Shown here: in pieces, positions 7,751 through 15,596 of the stretch
Layout of the letters: each line of letters starts with the position of its first letter
Numbering within the stretch: position 1 is the first letter of the stretch
Assembly: GCA_043196285.1 (NCBI GenBank)
Contig: JBBYJL010000006.1
Location: 1-37,811, forward strand
DNA length: 37,811 nucleotides
DNA from: JAKAFX01 sp043196285
GTDB lineage: Archaea; Thermoplasmatota; Thermoplasmata; Thermoplasmatales; Thermoplasmataceae
Direction: 5' to 3'
Notes under the pieces: model-generated
Database searches by the model: none
Seen by the model: only the letters and a program-made list of their open reading frames with translations
What the model was told of the DNA's origin: nothing
Translations under genes and position numbers: made by a program

Positions 7751-9508
7751 ATGGAACAAAAGAATAAAGGATTCAGACAACCTATTGTATGTGTTCTAGG
7801 TCACGTTGATCATGGAAAAACAACTCTCCTTGATGCCATAAGAGGTACTTCCATCGCCAAGGGAGAAGCTGGAGGAATAACACAAAGAATTGGTGCCACA
7901 GATATAGATGCAGCGAGGATAGAGAGAATCGCTAAGGATTTGCTGAAAGGGTCCAAACTCAAGATACCCGGACTGCTTTTCATAGATACCCCAGGTCACG
8001 TGGCTTTTGCGAATATGAGGTCTCGCGGTGGTGCCCTTGCTGATATTGCAATTCTTGTCGTTGACATCAACGATGGAATTATGCCCCAGACTGCAGAATC
8101 AATCAATATTTTAAAGAAATTCAAGACCCCATTCATTGTAGCTGCAAACAAGATCGATCTGATTGACCTTTACAGGTCGTCAAAGAGCAAGCTCGTATTG
8201 GAGGCTCTCAAGGAACAGAGAGAAGAGTATCTGGATGCTTTGGACAAGAAGCTTTACAATCTTGTAAGTTCGCTCTTTTCATATGGCTTCTCTTCTGACA
8301 GATATGACCGGATTTCTGATTTCTCAAAGACGCTTGCAATAGTTCCTCTTAGCGCAAAGTCCGGACTGGGGATACCTGATTTATTAATGGTAATATCAGG
8401 ACTTGCACAAAAATTTCTAGAGAATGATATATCAGTGAAAGGTAACGAGTCTGGACTCGGTACAATAATAGAAGTAAAGATTGAAAGTTCACTTGGCACG
8501 ACCCTGGATACAATACTCTATCAGGGGAAAATAAAGAGGGGCGACACAATTGCTCTGGACACAAAAAATGGTCCAAAAACAACAAAGGTTAAGGCACTTT
8601 TCGTGAACAGTGGAAGGACCATGAAGGATCTCAAGGAAAGAGAGAGGATAAACGCTGCCGCAGGGATAAGAATACTGATTTCGGATAAATATGAGGTGAT
8701 TCCGGGGTCTCCTTTAATGGTGATCAAGGACGATCCATCAGAGGCTTTCAAATATATTATTGATCAGTCAAAACCTAATGTAAAGCTCTCAGAGGACGGT
8801 GTAACTGTACGGGCAGACGCCCTCGGATCGCTGGAGGCCATAAGCTATGAACTGGCTCAAAATGGAATCCATATAAGGAATGCCAGCATTGGAGACATAA
8901 CCAGAAGGGATATAACCGATATCAGTACCATTAACAATCCTCTTGACAGAGTTATAGTGGGATTCAATGTATCCATATTGCCAGAAGCCAGAAATTCATC
9001 TATGTCAACTGATATTGCAATCATAAATGGCAACGTGATATACTCCCTGGTAGACGAATGTAAGAAGTGGATACAGTCCAAGGCACACGAACTTGAAGAG
9101 ATAAGAAAGGATTCAATGCCAATTCCTTCAAAGATCACAATTATGCCAGAGTATATATTCCGAAGTACAAAGCCTGTCATTGTGGGAGTAAGGGTTCATT
9201 CCGGAAGGATCAAGGTGGGCGACAGCCTAATAAAGAGTGATGGCAGGTATGGTGGAGTCATAAAGAGCATACGTGAAGGTGAGATCAGTAAAAAATTTGC
9301 TGAAGCAGGTACAGAGGTCGCAGTGGCTATAGATGGCGTAACCCTCAATCGTCAGATCCTCCCTGGCGAAACACTTTTTGTTGACATTAACGAGAACGTC
9401 GTGAGGAACCTCAGACAGAACAGTCTCGATCCGGAGACCATGAAGACACTGGATGAGATTATCCGCATAAAGAGAAAGGATAACATTTTTTGGGGCACAA
9501 AGGCCTGA
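7751..9508 (+). CDS. infB: Translation initiation factor IF-2 (archaeal aIF5B type)
   Basis: A ribosome-dependent GTPase that promotes subunit joining and initiator tRNA placement. From ATG 7751 it is 585 residues, the compact archaeal form. G1 is GHVDHGKT at residues 17-24, G3 is DTPGH, G4 is NKID, and the SAKSG G5 follows; the remaining domains II to IV are full-length. Upstream in-frame ATGs at 7718 and 7724 would overlap ndk. ATG 7751 is preferred because archaeal IF2 normally begins only a few residues before the G1 block and GATGAT lies just upstream. It is the last gene of the L7Ae operon, and ends 5 bases before the convergent exchanger gene. Confidence 0.96.
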   Translation: MEQKNKGFRQPIVCVLGHVDHGKTTLLDAIRGTSIAKGEAGGITQRIGATDIDAARIERIAKDLLKGSKLKIPGLLFIDTPGHVAFANMRSRGGALADIAILVVDINDGIMPQTAESINILKKFKTPFIVAANKIDLIDLYRSSKSKLVLEALKEQREEYLDALDKKLYNLVSSLFSYGFSSDRYDRISDFSKTLAIVPLSAKSGLGIPDLLMVISGLAQKFLENDISVKGNESGLGTIIEVKIESSLGTTLDTILYQGKIKRGDTIALDTKNGPKTTKVKALFVNSGRTMKDLKERERINAAAGIRILISDKYEVIPGSPLMVIKDDPSEAFKYIIDQSKPNVKLSEDGVTVRADALGSLEAISYELAQNGIHIRNASIGDITRRDITDISTINNPLDRVIVGFNVSILPEARNSSMSTDIAIINGNVIYSLVDECKKWIQSKAHELEEIRKDSMPIPSKITIMPEYIFRSTKPVIVGVRVHSGRIKVGDSLIKSDGRYGGVIKSIREGEISKKFAEAGTEVAVAIDGVTLNRQILPGETLFVDINENVVRNLRQNSLDPETMKTLDEIIRIKRKDNIFWGTKA

Positions 9509-9513
9509 TCAGT

Positions 9514-10446
9514 TCACAATCTGGTAATAATCAACTGTATTATCGCCAGGATCAAAAATAGAATTATCGCTGCAATTTCATTTCCACCTTCAACGACCGG
9601 AACAATTAATGCACTCAATGACAATAGAACTGCAGTCTTATAGACCGTTGAGGAATTCAGTATTGATGAGGCGATTTTATCCTTACCCTGATCAAAAGAG
9701 AGTTTCATAAGGTATATTTCTGGGAGCGATCCGGCAATACCGGCAATTATTATCGAAGACAGCATATCGCTGATCGAAAAAATATTCGCTATATCCTGAA
9801 CTATCTCCACTATAACAAACGATGAAATCCCTATGGAAAGGAGCGATAAAATAAAAAGTGGTAGGGAGAAAGTTCCATTGAGTTCTCTCTCCTCACCATT
9901 TTCAGTCCGGCTGGAATCGGTGAAGAAAAATGCCACAAATATTAATATCAGGATAACAGAACCTATCCAGAACAGGGAATGAAAAATGTATGCAGAAGCA
10001 AGAAGAACCAGACCTATCAATATTACATATGCAGTGGCAGCAGTGAAGCGCTTTGATTGTCTGCGTTTATGGTATATTAGAATTAACACTACGAAAGCTA
10101 CTATTATCACGGAATTCGATCCAAGAATTGCGCCAAGAGAAATTGAGCCATGTTTCTCTAACGTAGCTACCGTAACAAGAGCTATTTCGTCTATAATTGA
10201 TCCAACTGACAGTATCACAGAGTTCACATTGTCTCTATGTGATGAGAAACGTGAGGACAGGGTATGGGTTTCATCAAAAAAGAGTTCACCGCCAAGATAA
10301 AGGGAAAAAATCGATATAAAAATAAACAAAATCTGTATCCAAAGGATTGTTACGAGAAGTGTATTAAACAAAGTGTATATTGATAGAAATAAAATAAAAA
10401 TAATCAGTAATAAAATCTTATAGTTTTTCTGCAAAAAATCACTCAA
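9514..10446 (-). CDS. CaCA-superfamily (sodium/calcium exchanger-like) membrane protein
   Basis: A 310-residue membrane protein with about ten hydrophobic segments. Two related acidic motifs identify it: GSIIDEIALV...GAILGSNSV near residues 82-113 and AGSLPEIYLM...ILNSS near 236-268. These correspond to the alpha-1 and alpha-2 repeats of Ca2+/cation antiporters, with Glu at the ion site in each. The first repeat departs from the usual S-x-P-E (it has IDE), so ion specificity is uncertain. The start is a TTG at 10446 that overlaps the end of the SAM decarboxylase gene by 8 bases; no nearby ATG exists. The two genes therefore form an operon with likely coupled translation. A link between polyamine synthesis and cation balance is an inference. 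Confidence 0.75.
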   Translation of the reverse strand: MSDFLQKNYKILLLIIFILFLSIYTLFNTLLVTILWIQILFIFISIFSLYLGGELFFDETHTLSSRFSSHRDNVNSVILSVGSIIDEIALVTVATLEKHGSISLGAILGSNSVIIVAFVVLILIYHKRRQSKRFTAATAYVILIGLVLLASAYIFHSLFWIGSVILILIFVAFFFTDSSRTENGEERELNGTFSLPLFILSLLSIGISSFVIVEIVQDIANIFSISDMLSSIIIAGIAGSLPEIYLMKLSFDQGKDKIASSILNSSTVYKTAVLLSLSALIVPVVEGGNEIAAIILFLILAIIQLIITRL

Positions 10447-10831
10447 TGAGGACGTGCTGCGGTTTGGAAACCCTTACATCCTCATCTACTAGTTTTCCCC
10501 TTGTCAGTTTTTTATACTCAACAGAGGTGGGTGAAAGTCTACTGACTATATAGTTAAAGGCTGAGTCAGCGTTTTCAGGTTCTCCGCATGTATATATATC
10601 GAGGGTCACCAGATTGTGTTCCGGCCAAGTATGGAAAGCAAGATGAGATTCAGCTAACAGAACTATCCCACTCACTCCATGTGGCTGGAACTGGTAATAA
10701 TCAGATGATATTTTCGTCAATCTACTGTACTTTACGGCCTTTTCCACTATCTCATATAGCCCGCTAGACTCAGAGATCAGATCCTGGTCTACACCGTAGA
10801 GATCTGCTATAATTTGGACCCCCACGGCCAT
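10439..10831 (-). CDS. speD: S-adenosylmethionine decarboxylase proenzyme
   Basis: A pyruvoyl enzyme that makes decarboxylated SAM for polyamine synthesis. The self-cleavage motif LLAESHLAFHTWPEH is intact. With ATG 10831 the serine that becomes pyruvoyl is residue 62, and His67 and Cys82 fit the catalytic residues of the short bacterial/archaeal class (Thermotoga Ser63, His68, Cys83). An upstream in-frame ATG at 10876 would add 15 residues, but 10831 is preferred because GGAGG lies nine bases upstream and the 130-residue length fits the family. A TTTAAATA box near 10890 is the probable promoter. It is the first gene of an operon with the exchanger. Confidence 0.93.
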   Translation of the reverse strand: MAVGVQIIADLYGVDQDLISESSGLYEIVEKAVKYSRLTKISSDYYQFQPHGVSGIVLLAESHLAFHTWPEHNLVTLDIYTCGEPENADSAFNYIVSRLSPTSVEYKKLTRGKLVDEDVRVSKPQHVLIE

Positions 10832-11020
10832 CTTTATCTTCCTCCACTTTGACCACCCAATTGTACCATTCTGCAATAATTATTATCTTGTATTTAAATA
10901 TTTTATTTAGAGCTACTATATGCATAAAATATACTGTTATCAATAAATCAAGGCAAGCCTAAGCCTCTCTTGAATAAGTTATTTAATATATATTTATTTA
11001 TATAGCTCACAAGCGTAGAA

Positions 11021-11788
11021 TTAAATGTAGGTCATATTTACCTTGATTTCTGGATTTTTTTTGGATAGTTGATCAAGCTTGGCGAATTCGTATCTCATTC
11101 TTCTGGAAGAAACAAGGACTATGGAAGGTACACCTCTCGCGCTCGCCTCGAAAGCTGATTCCATGGCAGCATATGCGGACGTAATATTCAGATTTGCCAA
11201 AACAGACACGGAATAGGCCAGTTCTCCTATGGTGAAGATAAGGCCATCTTTCAAATTCTTCAATCGTGCTTTTAATTTTAAATTCCATTCATTAGATTCA
11301 TTCAATTCTTCCACGTCTGGCAGAATAATAACCTCAACAGGCTGTGTATCAACTTTGATTATACCGGAAACATTGGTTATACCCGCAATCATCCCGCTTT
11401 GCGCATTACTTGTGTAAATGCCACGTGCCTCCTCCCTTGCATGTATAGAAGAATGAAGGAAACCATTCTTCATGTAAAGATAAGATATGTCTCCTTTTTC
11501 AGCATCTTCATCAGCAATAACTTCCCAGACCTTTGAATTTTCAAGATTTAAAAGCGTTCTGGAAATTCTTTCGCTAATTCTTGACAACCCTTCATACAGA
11601 GTTTCGAATCCGGCTTTAGTAAGCTTGTTCTGCTCGTCAATGATATCTTCAGATCTGAGGACCTTAAGATGATATATAACCCCTTGAAGAGTGATACCCA
11701 GAGACTTGGCGATTGCGGAAGGTTTGCAAATACCATCATATATGAGCGAGAGAATTCTTACCTCGGTGTCAGAAAGATTTTCATACAT
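11021..11788 (-). CDS. Winged-helix transcriptional regulator with C-terminal sensory-type domain
   Basis: A 255-residue protein. Residues 1-70 form a winged helix: LSDTEVRILSLIYDG, then KPSAIAKSLGITLQGVIYHL as the helix-turn-helix, then a wing ending in LTKAGFE. The remaining part (about 75-255) has alpha/beta character, with the segment VEVIILPDVEEL and GVPSIVLVSSRRMR, and could bind a ligand; I do not recognise the family precisely. A TATA-like TATAATAA precedes the ATG at 11788, suggesting a leaderless mRNA. It is divergent from lipB with a 99-bp shared region, so it may control itself and perhaps lipB. No conserved cysteine cluster is present. Confidence 0.75.
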   Translation of the reverse strand: MYENLSDTEVRILSLIYDGICKPSAIAKSLGITLQGVIYHLKVLRSEDIIDEQNKLTKAGFETLYEGLSRISERISRTLLNLENSKVWEVIADEDAEKGDISYLYMKNGFLHSSIHAREEARGIYTSNAQSGMIAGITNVSGIIKVDTQPVEVIILPDVEELNESNEWNLKLKARLKNLKDGLIFTIGELAYSVSVLANLNITSAYAAMESAFEASARGVPSIVLVSSRRMRYEFAKLDQLSKKNPEIKVNMTYI

Positions 11789-11887
11789 TATTGATCTATA
11801 ATGATTATTTATTATACATATCCTTCTCCATTGTCTTTAATCGAATAAAACAGTACGATAGTAACTTTTATTTAATTGCAATAGGGA

Positions 11888-12574
11888 ATGATGCGCGAAG
11901 GCACTTTTGTCATTACGGGTACAGTGGATTACCAAGTAATGCTAGAAATTCAGAGAAAACTTGTAAAGCTCAGAAATTCTGGCAGGATAGGAGACACAGT
12001 GATATTCACATCACATGAAGACGTCTTCACAGTAGGTTCCCATGACACACTTGAACAGGTCCCCCCTCCTGGATATCAGAATTTTAGAATCGAGCGTGGT
12101 GGAGGTTGGACATATCATGGCCCCGGGCAGCTTGTTATATATTTCATAATCAACCTCAAGGATCTTGGCTTAACGGTTCTTGACCTGATCAGGATTGCAG
12201 GAAAATCAGTAACTGATTACTTACAGTCCCTGGGAATCACGGGTGAACTGAAGCTTGGAAAAGAAACGGGAATATGGGTAAAGGAAAAGAAAATCTGTTC
12301 CATTGGCTTTGGGATTATAGAATTCACAACAATCCATGGAATTGCATTAAATGTTGATACTGATCTTTCAAAATTTTCGCTAATCAAACCATGTGGCTTC
12401 GATCCTTCAGTTATGACCAGCATAGCCAGCATAACAGGTCTGCGCAGCATGGATTCCGTGATACGCGGCATAGAAAAATCAATTGTAAAAAATATGAATT
12501 TAGAGAAAGTTATAAAAATAAATGGTTTAGATGGCCTGATCGACTTTATCAGTTCAGTGGACAACAGTTTGTGA
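11888..12574 (+). CDS. lipB: Octanoyl-(lipoyl)transferase LipB
   Basis: This enzyme moves octanoate from acyl carrier protein to lipoyl domains of 2-oxoacid dehydrogenases or GcvH. The 228-residue sequence carries the signature RGGGWTYHGPGQ at residues 70-81, the catalytic lysine in KKICSIG (Lys135), the HGIALNV strand, and the catalytic cysteine in IKPCG (Cys169). All key residues are present. Two adjacent ATGs at 11888 and 11891 are possible starts; a TTTATTT-type TATA lies about 20 bases upstream. Its 3' end overlaps the convergent aldehyde dehydrogenase gene by 21 bases. No lipoyl synthase or ligase gene is in the window. Confidence 0.92.
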   Translation: MMREGTFVITGTVDYQVMLEIQRKLVKLRNSGRIGDTVIFTSHEDVFTVGSHDTLEQVPPPGYQNFRIERGGGWTYHGPGQLVIYFIINLKDLGLTVLDLIRIAGKSVTDYLQSLGITGELKLGKETGIWVKEKKICSIGFGIIEFTTIHGIALNVDTDLSKFSLIKPCGFDPSVMTSIASITGLRSMDSVIRGIEKSIVKNMNLEKVIKINGLDGLIDFISSVDNSL

Positions 12575-14104
12575 CTGTTCCCTCAGGAACTGCTGCAGAT
12601 AATAGAATGATCCCGTGCCTTTCCCGGAGGAACCACTCAACTTCCAGCCAACGAAAGGCTGTGAACCAACCATTGCACCGGTCGATCCCCCACTACTCCT
12701 GTTTGCATAAATGACACCAACATCAACATTTTCCATATAATATTCTATCTCCGATGGGTCCTCTGAGAATATACCGCCAGTAAGACCGTATCTGGAGTCA
12801 TTTATCTTGGTCACAGCCTCTTCGAGAGTCCTGAATTTGAGCACTGATAGTATTGGGACAAACAGCTCGTTTTGAACGGCGAAAGAATCATTCTTCAGAT
12901 CTGTTACAATTGTGGGTTCCACGTAATATCCTTTACGATCTACTGTCTTTCCTCCGCATACAACCTTTCCCTCATGAGGGAGTTTTGAGGCAAATTCCTT
13001 GAATTTTTCATATGCTGATCTATTTACAACCGGTGTTACAAAAGCGTCTTTTTCCCTCGGATCTTTCGGGATCATTGATTTTGTGCGATCCACAAGCATC
13101 TTAAGGAATTTGTCATAAATGCCATCCTGTACAAACAGGAGAGAGCATGCACTGCACTTTTGTCCTGAGTAACCGAAAGCTGCTCTGACAACACCCTCTA
13201 CAGCTTTCTCCATATTCGCCTTATTTGTAACGATTATGGCATCTTTTCCCCCCATCTCCGTTACCACAACCTTCGGTTCGTCTTTGGTTGCATTATGGAA
13301 TATTTCCAGTCCAGTTTCTCTGGAACCTGTGAATACTATCCCTGCAATGTTTGGGTCAGATGACAGAATCCTTCCAACGACAGAGCCAGAACCCGCTAAA
13401 TAAGCGACAACGTCCTTAGGTACGCCACTATCTCTGAGTAATTTGATGAACAGATAGGATGAGAGAGGTATATCACTGGAAGGTTTGAGAATAACTGCGT
13501 TACCAACAACCAGTGGCCCGACAGTCATTCCTACAGTTATGGAGAAAAAGTTGAACGGTGCAATTACAGCGAACACACCATAAGGTTTCATAACGCTCAT
13601 GCTTTCCTCATTCTTGTAAGCTTTTCCGGTAAACCTTACGAATCCCTGATTCTCAATGAGGTTAAGCGAATAATAACGCATGAAATCAATTGCCTCATCC
13701 ACATCACCCATTGCCTCAAACCGGTTCTTTCCATTTTCATAAGCAAGCAGTGCTGCGAATAGATACTTCTCCTTGCTCATTTCGTCTGCACATCTGAGTA
13801 TTGTCCTTGATCTCTCCACGTATCCCAGATTATACCATCTTCTATATGCTGATTTAAGTGTTTTAATGGTATCCTTAACAGAGGATTCAGAAGCTGCCTG
13901 AAAGGTTGCAAGCTCGCTTTCGTCTATCGGGGATGTATCTTTTATCTTATCCTTTTCCAGAATTTCTGTAAGAGACAGGTTTGGGTATTCCTTGTGAAAA
14001 TACTTTTCAACGTCCTTTAGGGCTTTTTCATAGTTTCTATGAAATTCCTCTTCCTTCCCTGAACTTTTGAGCTTCAGGAATGTATTCTCATTGTCGAATG
14101 GCAT
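12554..14104 (-). CDS. Aldehyde dehydrogenase, probable 1-pyrroline-5-carboxylate dehydrogenase
   Basis: An NAD(P)-dependent aldehyde dehydrogenase of 516 residues. Catalytic Cys317 sits in GYSGQKCSAC, the general base Glu283 in VTEMGGKD, and Asn185 in APFNFF. The C-terminal STGAMVGSQPFVGWKLSGSS followed by SFYYLQQFLREQS is characteristic of pyrroline-5-carboxylate dehydrogenases, which oxidise glutamate semialdehyde to glutamate in proline breakdown. No proline dehydrogenase gene is adjacent, so the exact substrate is inferred. The gene overlaps lipB by 21 bases tail to tail. Its promoter region abuts the left repeat of the accessory island, which begins 44 bases upstream of the ATG, so insertion there could have altered its upstream control. 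Confidence 0.9.
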   Translation of the reverse strand: MPFDNENTFLKLKSSGKEEEFHRNYEKALKDVEKYFHKEYPNLSLTEILEKDKIKDTSPIDESELATFQAASESSVKDTIKTLKSAYRRWYNLGYVERSRTILRCADEMSKEKYLFAALLAYENGKNRFEAMGDVDEAIDFMRYYSLNLIENQGFVRFTGKAYKNEESMSVMKPYGVFAVIAPFNFFSITVGMTVGPLVVGNAVILKPSSDIPLSSYLFIKLLRDSGVPKDVVAYLAGSGSVVGRILSSDPNIAGIVFTGSRETGLEIFHNATKDEPKVVVTEMGGKDAIIVTNKANMEKAVEGVVRAAFGYSGQKCSACSLLFVQDGIYDKFLKMLVDRTKSMIPKDPREKDAFVTPVVNRSAYEKFKEFASKLPHEGKVVCGGKTVDRKGYYVEPTIVTDLKNDSFAVQNELFVPILSVLKFRTLEEAVTKINDSRYGLTGGIFSEDPSEIEYYMENVDVGVIYANRSSGGSTGAMVGSQPFVGWKLSGSSGKGTGSFYYLQQFLREQSQTVVH

Positions 14105-14147
14105 AGATGTAAATCGCTAGTTAGTAGATAACAAATTCGATCATCTA

Positions 14148-14288
14148 ACACTGTCAACTTTTAGTTGATAAGAGATGTGCCATAATTGTCGGATTAATCA
14201 GGAGAGTTCATACAAGTTCTAAATACACATAAATCAGGATCATATAGCCGATTGAGTCAATAAGAAATCAACTAATGTTTGACAATGT
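14148..14288. repeat. MITE-like repeat, copy 1 (141 bp)
   Basis: A 141-bp noncoding element with terminal inverted repeats. The left end ACACTGTCAACTTTTAG (14148 onward, 22 bp in all) matches the reverse complement of the right end at 18 of 22 positions. A second copy of exactly the same length and orientation lies at 16904-17044; the 129 bp at 14163-14291 align with 16919-17047 at roughly three quarters identity, with best agreement at the two ends and in CAAGTTCTAAAT. It contains no reading frame. The size, ends and copy number fit a miniature inverted-repeat transposable element moved by a transposase encoded elsewhere. Confidence 0.8.
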
Positions 14289-14325
14289 CGAAAGCTAGAA
14301 AAATTATTATGTTGCGACAAATAGT

Positions 14326-14672
14326 ATGCAGATTTTCATGATAGAGGAAGAAATAATTTTGACCAAATTTTTTGAAGCTAAGAACAGAAGGGAATGGACA
14401 GAGTACATGAAATACCTATCTGAGGAGGGAGAATGGACTTTTTTTACATCTAAAGGAAGAAGAATAGTGAAAGGAAAGAAAAATTATATAGAAACAATGA
14501 AAAAATATACGAATACAACAAATCCAGATTCACTGTAATCTCTATAACTTCAAATGATAAGGAGATGGTTATGGCCGAGCTTGAAATGGAGGGCAGAAGA
14601 GCTTTGGATGTATTTGAGTTTCGTAACGGGCTCATCTACAGTGAAAGAGAGTATTATGATGATAACTATTAG
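14326..14672 (+). pseudogene. NTF2/SnoaL-like small protein, frameshifted
   Basis: Two reading frames together give one protein of about 115 residues. The first (from 14326) ends early at 14538; the second frame, open from before 14500, reads RFTVISITSNDKEMVMAELE and on to FEFRNGLIYSEREYYDDNY, ending at TAG 14670-14672. The join is a missing base near the run of six A at 14500-14505; restoring one A gives a continuous frame. The arrangement, with a helical start, then EGEWTFFTSKGRRIVKG and a final VFEFRNGLIYSEREYY, is that of cone-fold NTF2/SnoaL-like proteins, many of which are small enzymes or binding proteins. It is therefore a recent pseudogene, a sequencing error in a homopolymer, or less likely a programmed frameshift. 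The next relic begins directly after its stop. Confidence 0.7.
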
Positions 14673-15158
14673 ATGGAACAGTTTGGACAGAGATCCACTG
14701 TAACTATCCCAACTAGTATAGACCAGAAGATTAAGGATACCATCAAAAATATCTGCGAAAGGATCAGTGACATTAAAAACTGGGCGATAGACAGCAGCAC
14801 CTCGCTGGTTCTGCAAGTAATAGACCTGATGCCCGACGATATCGACATACTTACAGATTAATATAGTGCTTATGGAATCCAGGAAGCATTCTCCTAGTAT
14901 ATAGTGAATCCTGTTAGTCTTTCCAGCAATGGAAGATATGAATCGTATTATGGTATTCTGTCTGTAGGAGGAGTCAGGGTTGAAATAATGGGAAACCTAA
15001 GGGTTTTCAGGAATGGGCAATGGTTATCACTACAAAATCCTGAAACAGTAAAGATCAGAAGAGTACATTTCCTTGGAATTGAAATATCTGTTGTATCAGT
15101 TGAATCTCAACTGAAAAGCGATTATCTCTCGAAAAGAATTACGAGAGCCAAACGATGA
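14673..15158 (+). pseudogene. Nucleotidyltransferase-like protein with two in-frame stops
   Basis: One frame of 162 codons runs from ATG 14673 to the stop at 15156-15158, interrupted by TAA at 14859-14861 and TAG at 14895-14897. Read through, it resembles small archaeal nucleotidyltransferase-fold proteins that typically have a G-S-T-S-L-A-L-Q-G loop, then a D-I-D-I-L-T-D metal motif, then a strand such as VKVEIMGDLE. Here the matching pieces are SSTSLVLQV, DDIDILTD and VRVEIMGNLRVF. Both loop glycines have been replaced, so the protein would be defective even without the stops. There is no frameshift, which suggests a fairly recent decay. The family assignment is from motif memory and moderately sure. 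Confidence 0.65.
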
Positions 15159-15596
15159 ACTATTGTGGCAAATATGTCGGTATTAACGCTTGATTTATTT
15201 AGGTGTACAAGGATGCTTATGGTGACAATCTGCCGTTACGATTTCATCTGTATAAGGTACCGTTCTGAGCTGCCCCGAGATCAGATCCTTCTTTCACCCA
15301 TTCACTAGATCTACGACAATCTCCCCTGGTATATTATTCCTCTTCACCGATCTTATATAACTGGAAAGTCGTGATGCAATGTCACATGCCCCGAAAACAG
15401 CTTTTACATAATCTGGTAAGGCAATATAAGCCAAATTCTTTTTGAGGATTTAATTCAACTGAATCTGTCCGATATAGAACTCTTTGTTGGACATTATAAA
15501 GGGATTGTCAGGGCATCAAACAATGCCAGAAGCTAAGGCTGTCGAACCCATAAAAAGGTCCGAAAGGGAATGGAAACTTTCTGGTAATTCAGCCTG
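15159..15596. other. 438-bp stretch without an intact gene
   Basis: No gene can be supported here. On the minus strand one frame from 15515 to 15195 reads protein-like segments, such as YVKAVFGACDIASRL and NNIPGEIVVDL, but contains stops at 15450-15452 and 15294-15296, so if real it is a decayed gene of unknown family. On the plus strand a 25-codon frame at 15523-15600 begins MPEAKAVEPIKRSEREWK and runs into the convergent MFS gene end; it may be the start of a truncated gene. The stretch is best read as degraded cargo between the nucleotidyltransferase relic and the MFS gene. Confidence 0.4.

Noticed and set aside
10877..11020. A possible small RNA or attachment site in the AT-rich gap between speD and the regulator
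   Set aside because: Only TATA-like and T-rich sequence is visible; no stable hairpin, repeat or tRNA-like fold could be recognised.
14147..14170. A CRISPR-like or tandem repeat at the island edge
   Set aside because: Only two distant copies exist, with no regularly spaced repeats or spacers.
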